Below are positions 1-8,373 of a DNA stretch of 64,000 bases, piece by piece. Numbering within the stretch: position 1 is the stretch's first letter; each line of letters begins with the position of its first letter. The notes beneath the pieces were generated by a model, which was given only the letters and a program-made list of their open reading frames with translations, was not told where the DNA came from and searched no databases. The stretch is from assembly GCF_039941195.1 (NCBI RefSeq), contig NZ_JBDVFA010000105.1:54929-118928 (forward strand), in the 5' to 3' direction. The position numbers and the translations under genes are program-made. The stretch comes from Aurantibacter_A sp039941195. GTDB lineage: Bacteria; Bacteroidota; Bacteroidia; Flavobacteriales; Flavobacteriaceae.

Positions 1-163
1 CAAATGACATGAAGGTTCTACAGTTTCCTAAATGCACATTGCTATAAACTGTAGGCCCACAAACATACATGCCAATGTGGCCTTCATTTATGGGTTCGAA
101 AATTTCTTTTTTACCAGAAAGTGAATTGTAAATTTTTAAAGATTGCTCTTGGTACAAGTTCAT
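1..163 (-). CDS. cysS: Cysteinyl-tRNA synthetase, N-terminal part (cut by window edge)
   Basis: Only the first 54 codons are inside the window, read leftward from an ATG at 163. The enzyme charges tRNA-Cys with cysteine in the cytoplasm (class I aminoacyl-tRNA synthetase). The visible part contains the family's start-of-fold motif MYVCGPTVYSNVHLGN: Cys35 is the expected first zinc ligand and HLGN (44-47) is the HIGH-type ATP-binding signature. The start lies 14 bases after the folE stop, so the two genes are probably cotranscribed with folE first. The rest of the gene is outside the window, so its integrity cannot be judged. The identification rests on the CGPTVY/HLGN combination, which is specific to this family. 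Confidence 0.9.
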   Translation of the reverse strand, partial: MNLYQEQSLKIYNSLSGKKEIFEPINEGHIGMYVCGPTVYSNVHLGNCRTFMSF

Positions 164-177
164 GTTAAATTGAACAA

Positions 178-858
178 TTAATAATTTGTTTCTAAGTTGA
201 TGTAGTCTAAAAATTCGCGACGCGTACCTTCTTCTTTAAATTTCCCGCCATATTCTGCGGTAACAGTACTACTGTCAATATCTCTAATTCCACGAGAGTT
301 TACGCACAGGTGCTTTGCATCTATAACACATGCAACATCTTCTGTATTTAGTACTTTTTGTAGCTCTTTTACAATTTGAATATTTAGTCGCTCTTGTACT
401 TGAGGTCTTTTGGCGAAGTAATCAACTATCCTGTTCATTTTGGAGAGTCCAACTACGGTACCATTAGATATGTAGGCAATATGTGCTTTACCAACAATTG
501 GCAATAAATGGTGCTCACATGTAGAGTATAATGTGATATTTTTTTCAACCAACATTTCACCATATTTGTATTTATTGTCGAATGTAGAAGACTTAGGTTT
601 TCTTTTAGGGTCTAATCCGCCAAATATTTCATTAACAAACATTTTGGCAACCCTGTTCGGAGTTCCTTGTAAGCTATCGTCATCAAGATCTAAACCTAAT
701 GTCAACATTACTTCGCGAATATTTTCGCGAATTCTTTCTATTTTTTCTTCATCTGTTAATACAAATGCATCTTCACGCAGGGGCGTGGCTTCTGAGGAGG
801 AAACATGATCATTACCTATCTCATCAAATGGCTCTTCCAAAGTATTGTCGATTTTCAT
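178..858 (-). CDS. folE: GTP cyclohydrolase I
   Basis: This enzyme converts GTP to 7,8-dihydroneopterin triphosphate, the first step of tetrahydrofolate synthesis. It is 226 aa, normal for the family with a slightly long N-terminus (about 35 polar residues before the conserved helices). The zinc site is visible as CEHH (Cys114, His117) and Cys185 in HLCVNSRGIRD. The segment GTPNRVAKM (about 65-73) and the residues around RPQVQERL (151-158) are typical of the active-site and tunnel-forming region. It precedes cysS by 14 bases on the same strand. folP, a later folate gene, lies 17 kb away in this window. A -7 promoter box sits 24 bases upstream of the start. There is no Shine-Dalgarno sequence, as is usual in this phylum. 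Confidence 0.95.
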   Translation of the reverse strand: MKIDNTLEEPFDEIGNDHVSSSEATPLREDAFVLTDEEKIERIRENIREVMLTLGLDLDDDSLQGTPNRVAKMFVNEIFGGLDPKRKPKSSTFDNKYKYGEMLVEKNITLYSTCEHHLLPIVGKAHIAYISNGTVVGLSKMNRIVDYFAKRPQVQERLNIQIVKELQKVLNTEDVACVIDAKHLCVNSRGIRDIDSSTVTAEYGGKFKEEGTRREFLDYINLETNY

Positions 859-881
859 TCAAATATGGCTTAAACGAAAGG

Positions 882-889
882 CAAAGATA
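882..889 (-). promoter_or_regulatory. Candidate -7 promoter box of folE-cysS
   Basis: Read on the minus strand the bases are TATCTTTG, an exact match to the Bacteroidota sigma-A -7 consensus TAnnTTTG. It lies 24 bases before the folE start codon. No good TTG -33 element is seen at the usual spacing, so the assignment rests on the -7 box and its position. Confidence 0.5.
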
Positions 890-1365
890 TGGATAAAAAG
901 CAACTTTATCTTGTGTTTTATGGAATAGCCGACTTAAATTGATGTTAAGGATTTATTATGAAATTCATGATATTTCATGAGATATTGGTTGTGAATCTTC
1001 AAAATATAAATGTTTGTTAGTTGTATTTGATGTATAAATTCCATTGTGTTGTGTGGGTGTTAAAATGAATGATTAAAAAATTATATGGCCCTGTGTATTA
1101 CTGGGGTTAGCCTAATCGATTAACTGTAATATTTTTCCGTCTAATGCATACTAAATCCCGCTCATATGAGTTATTATTTATGATTGCAGATAAGAAGGCT
1201 TTGAAATAGGACTTTGGATTGGAAGTGAGAAATAGAAAAAGAAACTTGTTGTAAACATCAGATTATAAGGGTTTTGATTTTATTAAATGATTTAGAACGT
1301 CTAGATTCTATTTAAATAATATTGCAATCATTCAAGGCTTTCGATACATCAATAGCCCCACATTT
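890..1365. other. Intergenic region between divergent folE and T9SS cargo gene
   Basis: This AT-rich stretch separates divergently transcribed genes. No open frame with coding character, no RNA gene and no strong inverted repeat was seen. It presumably contains the promoter of the plus-strand gene starting at 1366, but no convincing TAnnTTTG box was found for it. Confidence 0.4.
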
Positions 1366-2814
1366 ATGCGTTTAATCGTTAGTGCCTTGTGCGCGTGTCT
1401 ATTATTTTCATTGAACATGAGAGGGCAAACCTCTCCGAATTCACCAGATTGTCGTAGTGCAATACCTGTTTGTGCCGACGCACCAATTATGGGAATGGCC
1501 GATGGTGGTGGCGATATCGATGATTTTGATCCCGAAGTTATTACTGAGACTGGTTGTTTAGAAAAAGGTAGCCTTGTAAATGCCAATATAGAGCATAATA
1601 CAGCGTGGTATGTTTTTAGAGCGGGAACTGGCGGACAAGTTGGTTTCGATATTGAGTCCATTGCAATTAGCGGAACTACGCCCACTGCTGAATGGGATTT
1701 TGCTGTTTATGGGCCTGATGTAGATTGTGGAGATATTAGTAATGGTACTGCTATTCCGATTCGTTGTAATTATGAAGTAAACAATACAAATTTTACTGGC
1801 CTTGGCATAAATCCAGAAAATGGGCAGGAAGGTGCTCCTAATGTTACTCAAAGTCAAAATACTTACGATGAGTTCTTAGATGTTGAACCAGGTGAAATAT
1901 ATTACATTCTTATCAATAATTTCAATACTAATTTTGATGATGAAGCAGAACCCTTTATGTTGACCTTTACAGGTAGTTCTGTAGATGCTGATCAAGATTC
2001 AGCATTGGATTGTACATTAAGAGATGAATTTTTAGGATTGGATATTGTTGCTTGCGAAGGCGATCCAGATATTACGTTAAGTGCATTAAATTCACCGGCA
2101 GGCGCAGATATTGCGAATGTAGAATGGACTGTAGATTATGATGATGATGGAACAGTAGATGCTACGTTATCTGGAACAGGAACTTTTGGAGCAGAATATG
2201 TCGTTACTAGTCCTAATACTGGTAGGTATTTTGCTGAAATTACAACAGCATCGGGTTCACCACCTACAGTGGCTGATGATGGCGGAATATTAATCACTTT
2301 TCATGGTGAGCCGATATTGGATGAAGTACGAGTAATTGATGACCTTATTGCTAGCGATATTCATGATGTTTATAGTGTTGAAATAATTGTTGATGGTAAC
2401 AGCGATTACGAGTATGCTATCAACGATGGTGAATTTCAAGATGATCCTATTTTCAACGATATTCCTCCTGGAGTTAATACAGTTGTCATAAATGATAAAA
2501 ATGGCTGCGGTATCACTGAACCAATTGAGTTTTTAGTGGTTGGTTACCCAAAATTTTTCACCCCTAATGGCGATGGAACTAATGATACTTGGAATGTGAA
2601 AGGAATTGAGGAGCTTATTAATCCTTCAGTATATATTTTTGACCGTTATGGAAAGCTTATAGAGCAATTGGCAGTAAATGCCAATTGGGATGGAACCTAT
2701 AACGGAGCGCGTATGCCGTCAACAGATTACTGGTTCCGACTCGAATACGAACGTACTGATGATACCGTGGTTGTAGCTAGAACTATTCAAACGCATTTTA
2801 CATTAAAACGATAA
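1366..2814 (+). CDS. Secreted protein with C-terminal T9SS type B (gliding-motility) sorting domain
   Basis: A 482-aa exported protein of unknown specific role. Residues 1-20 form a signal peptide ending near MRGQ. The middle (about 25-380) is acidic and beta-rich, with cysteines at the start (PDCRSAIPVCAD) and aspartate-rich turns such as DYDDDGTVD; no enzyme motif is recognised. Residues 397-482 form the type B sorting domain (TIGR04131-like): it begins FFTPNGDGTNDTW and ends with a WDGTYNG...YWF...HFTLKR pattern. Such proteins cross the outer membrane by the type IX secretion system and are released or anchored at the surface. It is a single-gene unit ending in a strong hairpin terminator shared with the convergent gene. 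Confidence 0.85.
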   Translation: MRLIVSALCACLLFSLNMRGQTSPNSPDCRSAIPVCADAPIMGMADGGGDIDDFDPEVITETGCLEKGSLVNANIEHNTAWYVFRAGTGGQVGFDIESIAISGTTPTAEWDFAVYGPDVDCGDISNGTAIPIRCNYEVNNTNFTGLGINPENGQEGAPNVTQSQNTYDEFLDVEPGEIYYILINNFNTNFDDEAEPFMLTFTGSSVDADQDSALDCTLRDEFLGLDIVACEGDPDITLSALNSPAGADIANVEWTVDYDDDGTVDATLSGTGTFGAEYVVTSPNTGRYFAEITTASGSPPTVADDGGILITFHGEPILDEVRVIDDLIASDIHDVYSVEIIVDGNSDYEYAINDGEFQDDPIFNDIPPGVNTVVINDKNGCGITEPIEFLVVGYPKFFTPNGDGTNDTWNVKGIEELINPSVYIFDRYGKLIEQLAVNANWDGTYNGARMPSTDYWFRLEYERTDDTVVVARTIQTHFTLKR

Positions 2815-2817
2815 TAC

Positions 2818-2846
2818 AAATAGGGCTGGTTTTACCAGCCCTATTT
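2818..2846. terminator. Bidirectional hairpin terminator
   Basis: A perfect 12-bp stem (AAATAGGGCTGG with its complement at 2835-2846) encloses a 5-base loop. T-rich sequence follows on the plus strand. It lies 3 bases after the T9SS gene stop and 22 bases beyond the end of the convergent minus-strand gene, so it may serve both. Confidence 0.85.
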
Positions 2847-2868
2847 TGTTCGCTTTTCTTTTTCACTT

Positions 2869-4368
2869 TTAGAAGTTTACAGTATATCCTAAAGATACAT
2901 TTGTATTTATTCTGTCTATGGTTGCAGGAGTAGTAATTCCCGTGGTGAACAAGCTTTCATTTACTTGTTGTTCTGTGCGATTTAATGCAATATCTAATCT
3001 GCTTTTTCTGAAGTTAATACCAAGTCCTCCTGAATAACCATTTAAATCTCCAATAGTATTGCCGTTAACAAACGGACTTTGCTCATACCGATAACCAGCG
3101 CGTAAACTAAATCTTTGTATTCTGTATTCACCGCCTAATTTAATTGTTGATACCTGCCCTAAGGTATTTTCAATTTCAGCATTCACATTTGAAAAATCTG
3201 AATCAGGTTTTAATAGAGTACTGGACATATCTTGATATCCATAATCCAAACTTAAAAGACCATTCTTACCAAATACAAATGCAAGACTTCCAGTTAATTT
3301 ACCTGGGGTTTTAAGCTTATAAGGTTCAAAAAGATTGATTATGTCAAAATTAATATAGTCAATATCAATGTCCGCAGTAGTTGAATTTATTCGTTGTGAA
3401 AAATCGTCGGTTAAGCGGTACCAAGTAGGCGATTGGTAACTTGCTCCAAAGCGAATAAAATCGTTAATTTTCCCAATAGCACCTAAACTAAATGAAAATC
3501 CGTCGCCTTCGGTACTTAAGTAATTATCGAAAGTTGTAAAATTGGTAGGTGAGTCGGTATTGTAACCTCTTTCTGTAAATTCGTCATACTGGGTATAAAC
3601 TATAGTATGAAAGTTTAATGAAGCCCCAAAGTATAGATTCTCACCAAATTGAGTAGCACCATTTACAACAAATTTACTGTTGTAGCCTGTTGTACTATGT
3701 GTAAATTCTTGATTTACCAAATTATAATTTGAATTGCTAATGTAAGCTGTATTGTTGTCATCATTTTCATCCACAGGGTTAATTATTCCACCATAATAAC
3801 CTAAGAAAGCTTGTTGGTCTGCAAACCCTTGTTGCGCACCAATGTCTAAATAAGCATCTTCCAAATATTCTCCGTCAAGGGTTAAAATGGAAGAAAAAGG
3901 AGCCCCTTGTGCATAATTAAGAAAATAATTGTCGATTCCCTCGGTACTACTTCCTCTAACAAAAGTTTCGTTGTCGAAATTCTCCGCTAAATCATAGTTA
4001 ATCGCTAAGGTGAATTTTCTCCAAGGAGATTCGTTTTTCGATTTAAAAACTAAAACTCCACCAATTTGATTAAATTCCAATGAATTTAATTTAGAATTCG
4101 TTCTTCCATCATTATAGGCGGCATCATTATTTCTATTATAGTTTGTACCGGTGATACCAAAAAGGCTGTTATTAAAAACCGCCAATCCTGCTGGGTTAAC
4201 GTTTAGGGCGGATAAATCACCACCTAGTGCTCCAAACGCACCACCCATACTTTGATATCTAGCTGATCCCTGTAGGTTTTCAGAACTATATCGTAATGCA
4301 TCGTTAAGGTTCTGTGCGGTACCAAAAGCACATAACAATAGTGTAATGAAAGTCAAATATCTTTTCAT
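2869..4368 (-). CDS. FadL/OmpP1-like outer-membrane transport protein
   Basis: A 499-aa outer-membrane beta-barrel protein. Residues 1-18 are a signal peptide (MKRYLTFITLLLCAFGTAQ). The mature N-terminus has the pattern of the Bacteroidota FadL/OmpP1 branch: ARYQSMGGAFGALGGDL followed by SALNVNPAG (about 37-62), the family's Asn-Pro-Ala-Gly hatch motif. The remainder alternates aromatic and polar residues as in beta strands and ends with a terminal Phe (LGYTVNF), typical of barrel assembly signals. The family imports hydrophobic compounds such as fatty acids or aromatics; the substrate here is unknown. It follows a low-complexity lipoprotein gene by 44 bases on the same strand and is probably cotranscribed with it, divergently from proS. 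Confidence 0.8.
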   Translation of the reverse strand: MKRYLTFITLLLCAFGTAQNLNDALRYSSENLQGSARYQSMGGAFGALGGDLSALNVNPAGLAVFNNSLFGITGTNYNRNNDAAYNDGRTNSKLNSLEFNQIGGVLVFKSKNESPWRKFTLAINYDLAENFDNETFVRGSSTEGIDNYFLNYAQGAPFSSILTLDGEYLEDAYLDIGAQQGFADQQAFLGYYGGIINPVDENDDNNTAYISNSNYNLVNQEFTHSTTGYNSKFVVNGATQFGENLYFGASLNFHTIVYTQYDEFTERGYNTDSPTNFTTFDNYLSTEGDGFSFSLGAIGKINDFIRFGASYQSPTWYRLTDDFSQRINSTTADIDIDYINFDIINLFEPYKLKTPGKLTGSLAFVFGKNGLLSLDYGYQDMSSTLLKPDSDFSNVNAEIENTLGQVSTIKLGGEYRIQRFSLRAGYRYEQSPFVNGNTIGDLNGYSGGLGINFRKSRLDIALNRTEQQVNESLFTTGITTPATIDRINTNVSLGYTVNF

Positions 4369-4412
4369 AGGGTATAAATTACAATCGTTTTTGAATGATT
4401 TTAAATCAAGAA

Positions 4413-5612
4413 TTAATTTCTTCTGCTACTACTGCTTCTAGAGCCTGAAGACCTGCTTGATCCACTTGAAGAAGATCTACTAGCCGAAGAGGACCTACTT
4501 GAACTACTCGAACTTCTATAGCTCCCAGAACTTCTGCTGCTTGTTCCGCTTGATCTATTGTAGCTTCCACTACTTCTAGAAGTGCTACCAGAGCTTCTGT
4601 AAGTCGAAGATCTTGGAGTTGTACTTCTAGTGCGAGTTGCAGAAGAACTTCTAGCTGTTGTACTTCTAGAGCTCGTATTATAGCGCGGTGTACTTCTCGT
4701 AGTTCTACTAGTTCTATAGCTGCGATTTTGATCTACACCTACATTTCTTCTAGCCGTAGTACTAGATCTTGAACTTCTAGTAGCTACATTTCTTCCGGCA
4801 GTAGAACGTGAAGTTGAACTTCTATATCTGGCTGTATTTCCACGTGCCGCACTTACATTAGAACGTCCACGAAGTGCTGTTGAATTACCAACTATTGAAT
4901 TTGTATTTCTATAGATTCCTCGTCTGGAGTTATTATAAGCATAAGCTCTACCATAATAATTACCATATCTATTAAATCTTCCATAGTTATAATTATTAAA
5001 GCCTTGATAGTAGCCGAAAGGAGGGCACCATGTACCAGCCCAGCCATATCCGTAGCCACCCCAACCGTAACCATAGCCACCCCAGCCGAAATTGTTCCAT
5101 CTATTCCATCGGTTCCAACCATATCCATAGCCACCCCAGCCATATCCATATCTACCATATCCATTCCATAACCATGGAGAACTCCATCCATAACCCCAGC
5201 TATTATCATAGATGTTTACATTTACACTAGTTGTGTTTTCTCCCCAACCTCCGTAAGATGCATAATCGTTATTGTTGTCGTAATAATCCGTTAAATTCCC
5301 ATTAGAAAGACTGTCATTTTCTACACTAGAGTATGAATCGATGTCAGTAAAAATTTCGCCATCATTTACATTTTCATATTGATTAGATTGTAAGGCGAAA
5401 TAATCTGAATAAACATTACTATCTTCAATAGGTTGTTGTTGATTTTGAGGTTGATTTTCAGTTACAACACGTCGGTCGGTATTATCTGCATATATACCGT
5501 CATTGTCATAATAAGTAGCTTGTTGGTATGACCCACAGGATGTAAATAAAATGCCCACTATGCCAATAAGCATAGTCGTGCGATATTTTTTCAGGGGTAG
5601 GGAATTAATCAT
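4413..5612 (-). CDS. Low-complexity lipoprotein: Gly/Tyr/Trp-rich then Ser/Arg-rich
   Basis: A 399-aa predicted lipoprotein with no recognised domain. The signal peptide ends in a lipobox (LFTSC, Cys26). Residues about 27-115 are polar and acidic. Residues about 118-230 are very rich in Gly, Tyr, Trp and Asn (units like GYGWGGYG). Residues from about 235 to the end are almost entirely Ser, Arg and Thr, giving a strongly basic tail that ends SSSSRRN. The composition suggests a disordered or adhesive surface protein rather than an enzyme; that is inference. It lies upstream of the FadL-like gene (44-base gap) and divergent from proS (94-base gap). Repetitive DNA underlies the Gly/Tyr/Trp section. 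Automated annotations of such proteins are unreliable because any Ser-rich protein scores against them. Confidence 0.75.
   Translation of the reverse strand: MINSLPLKKYRTTMLIGIVGILFTSCGSYQQATYYDNDGIYADNTDRRVVTENQPQNQQQPIEDSNVYSDYFALQSNQYENVNDGEIFTDIDSYSSVENDSLSNGNLTDYYDNNNDYASYGGWGENTTSVNVNIYDNSWGYGWSSPWLWNGYGRYGYGWGGYGYGWNRWNRWNNFGWGGYGYGWGGYGYGWAGTWCPPFGYYQGFNNYNYGRFNRYGNYYGRAYAYNNSRRGIYRNTNSIVGNSTALRGRSNVSAARGNTARYRSSTSRSTAGRNVATRSSRSSTTARRNVGVDQNRSYRTSRTTRSTPRYNTSSRSTTARSSSATRTRSTTPRSSTYRSSGSTSRSSGSYNRSSGTSSRSSGSYRSSSSSSRSSSASRSSSSGSSRSSGSRSSSSRRN
5036..5190 (-). repeat. Imperfect short tandem repeats inside lipoprotein gene
   Basis: Degenerate copies of a roughly 12-18-base unit (plus strand: CCATAGCCACCCCAGCC and variants) are repeated several times. 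On the coding strand they encode the GYGWGGYG series. The repetition could allow copy-number change by slippage or recombination. Confidence 0.6.
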
Positions 5613-5706
5613 AGCTGTAGAATTTATTGTTGAACATACTAAAAATAACTAGTTTTACCCAACTATTTTCTATCAATAACACAAGTTTTGTGCCAAAGTA
5701 CTGTTA

Positions 5707-7182
5707 ATGAGTAAAAATTTAACTAAACGAGAAGAAGACTATTCCAAGTGGTATAATGAATTGGTTGTAAAAGCTGATTTAGCCGAAAATTCAGGGGTTC
5801 GTGGCTGTATGGTCATCAAACCTTATGGGTTTGCTATTTGGGAAAAAATGCAAGCAGCATTGGATAAAATGTTTAAGGAAACAGGTCATGAAAATGCCTA
5901 CTTCCCACTTTTTATTCCGAAATCATATTTAAGTAAAGAAGCTAGTCATGTAGAAGGATTTGCTAAAGAATGTGCAGTTGTTACCCATTATCGATTAAAA
6001 AACGATGAAAATGGTAGCGGCATTATTGTGGATCCCGAAGCAAAACTAGAAGAAGAGCTTATTGTTCGACCCACTTCTGAAACTATTATTTGGGATACAT
6101 ATCGCAGATGGATTCAGTCGTATCGCGATTTACCACTATTAATTAATCAGTGGGCGAATGTTGTTCGTTGGGAAATGCGAACGAGGTTGTTCTTAAGAAC
6201 AGCTGAATTTTTATGGCAAGAAGGGCATACGGCTCATGCAACAGAAAGGGAAGCTATTGATGAAGCTGAACTAATGTTGGGTGTTTATGCCGATTTTGCA
6301 GAGAACCACATGGCAATGCCGGTAATACAGGGTGTGAAAACGGAGAGCGAACGTTTTGCAGGTGCAGTTGAAACCTATTGTATAGAAGCATTGATGCAAG
6401 ATGGTAAAGCATTGCAAGCTGGAACTTCTCATTTCTTAGGTCAGAATTTCGCCAAAGCTTTTGATGTGAAATTTGCTAATAAGGAAGGTAAGAAAGAACA
6501 TGTTTGGGCGACATCATGGGGTGTTTCTACAAGACTTATGGGTGCTTTGATTATGACGCATAGCGATGATAATGGATTGGTGTTACCTCCAAAATTAGCA
6601 CCTATTCAAGTAGTAATTGTTCCTATATATAGAGGATTAGAGCAATTAGATGCTATTTCAGAAAAAGTCGCTCCACTTGTAAAAGAATTGCGAGCAAAAG
6701 GCATTTCTGTAAAATATGATAATCGCGATACACACAAACCTGGGTTTAAATTTAATGAGTACGAGTTAAAGGGTGTACCTGTCCGTTTAGCCATAGGACA
6801 GCGTGATATGGATAATGGAACTTTTGAAGTGGCAAGGAGAGATACATTAGTTAAAGAGACTATTGCGGCGAATGCGGTGGTTGAAAAAATCGAATTTTTA
6901 TTGGATGATATTCAGAAGAATATTTATAAAAAAGCGTTCGATTACCGAAAAGAAAATATCACTGAAGTGGATTCTTATGAAGAATTTAAAAAAGTTTTAG
7001 AAGAAAAAGGAGGATTTATTTCAGCACATTGGGATGGCTCAAAAGAGACCGAAGATCGTATACAAACTGAGACCAAAGCCACTATACGCTGCATTCCACT
7101 GGATGTTGAAGAGGAAGAAGGTGTGTGTATGGTAACAGGTAAACCATCGAATAAAAGAGTCTTTTTTGCAAAAGCTTATTAA
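5707..7182 (+). CDS. proS: Prolyl-tRNA synthetase (short, eukaryote/archaea-like type)
   Basis: It charges tRNA-Pro with proline. The 491-aa length and the absence of the bacterial editing insertion place it in the eukaryote/archaea-like (type 3) group common in Bacteroidota. Class II motifs are visible: RPTSETIIWD (from about residue 121), QWANVVRWEMR and FLWQEGHTAHAT (about 168-179). The anticodon-binding domain begins near IQVVIVPIYRG (about 303), and the C-terminal extension ends FFAKAY as in this group. The ATG at 5707 follows an in-frame stop closely and gives the expected N-terminus. It is followed by tRNA-Glu and rpsT on the same strand, which have their own promoter. Confidence 0.95.
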   Translation: MSKNLTKREEDYSKWYNELVVKADLAENSGVRGCMVIKPYGFAIWEKMQAALDKMFKETGHENAYFPLFIPKSYLSKEASHVEGFAKECAVVTHYRLKNDENGSGIIVDPEAKLEEELIVRPTSETIIWDTYRRWIQSYRDLPLLINQWANVVRWEMRTRLFLRTAEFLWQEGHTAHATEREAIDEAELMLGVYADFAENHMAMPVIQGVKTESERFAGAVETYCIEALMQDGKALQAGTSHFLGQNFAKAFDVKFANKEGKKEHVWATSWGVSTRLMGALIMTHSDDNGLVLPPKLAPIQVVIVPIYRGLEQLDAISEKVAPLVKELRAKGISVKYDNRDTHKPGFKFNEYELKGVPVRLAIGQRDMDNGTFEVARRDTLVKETIAANAVVEKIEFLLDDIQKNIYKKAFDYRKENITEVDSYEEFKKVLEEKGGFISAHWDGSKETEDRIQTETKATIRCIPLDVEEEEGVCMVTGKPSNKRVFFAKAY

Positions 7183-7198
7183 TTTTTTTGTCAAGTAG

Positions 7199-7228
7199 TT
7201 GTGATAGTAAAAAATAATTGTATTTTTG
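7199..7228 (+). promoter_or_regulatory. Promoter of tRNA-Glu and rpsT
   Basis: TTG at 7199-7201 and TATTTTTG at 7221-7228 are separated by 19 bases, the best full match to the Bacteroidota -33/-7 consensus in the window. Transcription would start a few bases later, shortly before the tRNA at 7251. Because rpsT has no clear promoter of its own, it probably also serves rpsT. Confidence 0.7.
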
Positions 7229-7250
7229 CATCCGCAATTGCGCAAATAAT

Positions 7251-7322
7251 GGTCCGTTCGTCTAGGGGTTAGGACGCCAGGTTTTCATCCTGGTAACAGG
7301 GGTTCGATTCCCCTACGGACTA
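7251..7322 (+). tRNA. tRNA-Glu (anticodon TTC)
   Basis: The acceptor stem GGTCCGT pairs with ACGGACT (7315-7321), with discriminator A at 7322. The anticodon arm is CCAGG-TTTTCAT-CCTGG, giving anticodon TTC (Glu). The T arm reads AGGGG-TTCGATT-CCCCT. The 3' CCA is not encoded, as is common in this phylum. Confidence 0.97.
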
Positions 7323-7362
7323 CAAACACTCGAAAAGAGTATAATAAATTTAGTTAAGTAGA

Positions 7363-7614
7363 ATGGCAAATCACAAATCAGCATTAAAGAGAATTCGTAG
7401 AAACGAAACTGTGCGTTTACGTAATAGATATCAGCACAAAACTACACGTAATGCTATTAAGAAATTACGTGGTACTGAGAAGAAAGAGGATGCGGAGAAA
7501 ATGTTTCCTGAAGTTTCTAGTATGATTGACAGGCTTGCAAAGCGCAATGTGATTCATGCTAACAAAGCTGCTAACTTAAAAAGTAAATTATCAAAGCACA
7601 TTGCTGCTTTATAA
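7363..7614 (+). CDS. rpsT: 30S ribosomal protein S20
   Basis: A small basic ribosomal protein that binds 16S rRNA during early 30S assembly. It is 83 aa, the usual length. The start MANHKSALKRIRRNE and the end ANKAANLKSKLSKHIAAL are characteristic. The gene begins 40 bases after tRNA-Glu and is most simply read as part of the same transcript from the promoter at 7199-7228. It ends in a strong hairpin terminator at 7632-7664. Confidence 0.97.
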   Translation: MANHKSALKRIRRNETVRLRNRYQHKTTRNAIKKLRGTEKKEDAEKMFPEVSSMIDRLAKRNVIHANKAANLKSKLSKHIAAL

Positions 7615-7631
7615 GTTTACTTAAACAAATT

Positions 7632-7664
7632 AAAAAGCCTCAACGTTTACGTTGAGGCTTTTTT
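7632..7664. terminator. Hairpin terminator after rpsT
   Basis: AAAAGCCTCAACG pairs with CGTTGAGGCTTTT around a short loop. A T-run follows on the plus strand and an A-run precedes it, so it can also act on the convergent minus-strand gene that ends at 7676. Confidence 0.9.
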
Positions 7665-7675
7665 GTTGGTTATTA

Positions 7676-8356
7676 TTAGTGTCTATATCGCTTCATCTTT
7701 ATAAGTCCAACAATGAAACTAGTATACATTATAATTATTAAGCTAATGTGCACACTTCTTAACATATTAAATTCGTTGCTAGTAATAGATAAGTTTAAGT
7801 TCTTAAATACCGTAATAGGAGCATAGCCCAAATGAAAAATTATAAGTCCTATACTAATCCAGAAAAGTAAATTTGAAGCATAATCAATTAACTTATTCTG
7901 CTGCCAAAGTTGATATAAATAGGTGATGCAAATGGTAATTAAAAACAATGAGCCTAAAACATAGGCATGCCAAAGTTCAAATAACATCGGATTTACAAGA
8001 ATAGCATTAATTGCTAGACAGATTAAATAAATGCAAGCTCCATATTTAATTAGTGTCTTGTATTTAGCTGCTTTTATTGATTTCCAATACACAAAGAAAA
8101 AAAAAGTAAAGAAAAATAAATCATATATATTATAAATGAGAAGCGTGTAAGAAGCATATTTTTCATCTGAAAAAAGTGTAAAATCAGGTACGCTCCGAAT
8201 TAAAGCGCCTAAAATTTCGGTACACAAAGTATAGCCTATAATTATCGGAAAATACTTTAAAGTTGAATCGAAATATTTGGGTAGCTTTAAAATTGAAAGC
8301 GCCCAGGTTATCGCATAAAGAACTACGAAAAAATTGCTTTTAAGAATATCTAACAC
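7676..8356 (-). CDS. Unknown multi-pass membrane protein
   Basis: A 226-aa hydrophobic protein with about seven predicted membrane segments separated by short loops. The segments include SNFFVVLYAITWALSIL, YFPIIIGYTLCTEILG, YDLFFFTFFFFVYW, GACIYLICLAINAILV, VLGSLFLITICITYLY, LLFWISIGLIIFHLG and VHISLIIIMYTSFIVGL. No catalytic motif is recognised. The overall pattern resembles the seven-helix sensing modules found at the N-terminus of some Bacteroidota signalling proteins, but no output domain follows, so this is only a resemblance. It starts 17 bases after the stop of the preceding lipoprotein gene and the two are probably cotranscribed. Confidence 0.7.
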   Translation of the reverse strand: MLDILKSNFFVVLYAITWALSILKLPKYFDSTLKYFPIIIGYTLCTEILGALIRSVPDFTLFSDEKYASYTLLIYNIYDLFFFTFFFFVYWKSIKAAKYKTLIKYGACIYLICLAINAILVNPMLFELWHAYVLGSLFLITICITYLYQLWQQNKLIDYASNLLFWISIGLIIFHLGYAPITVFKNLNLSITSNEFNMLRSVHISLIIIMYTSFIVGLIKMKRYRH

Positions 8357-8373
8357 CTCTTTATTATTTAAGT

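Noticed and set aside
4892..5230. Open frames on both strands over the Gly/Tyr/Trp-rich repeats
   Set aside because: They arise from the repetitive DNA of the lipoprotein gene and show monotonous Met/Asp/Gly or His/Ser composition.
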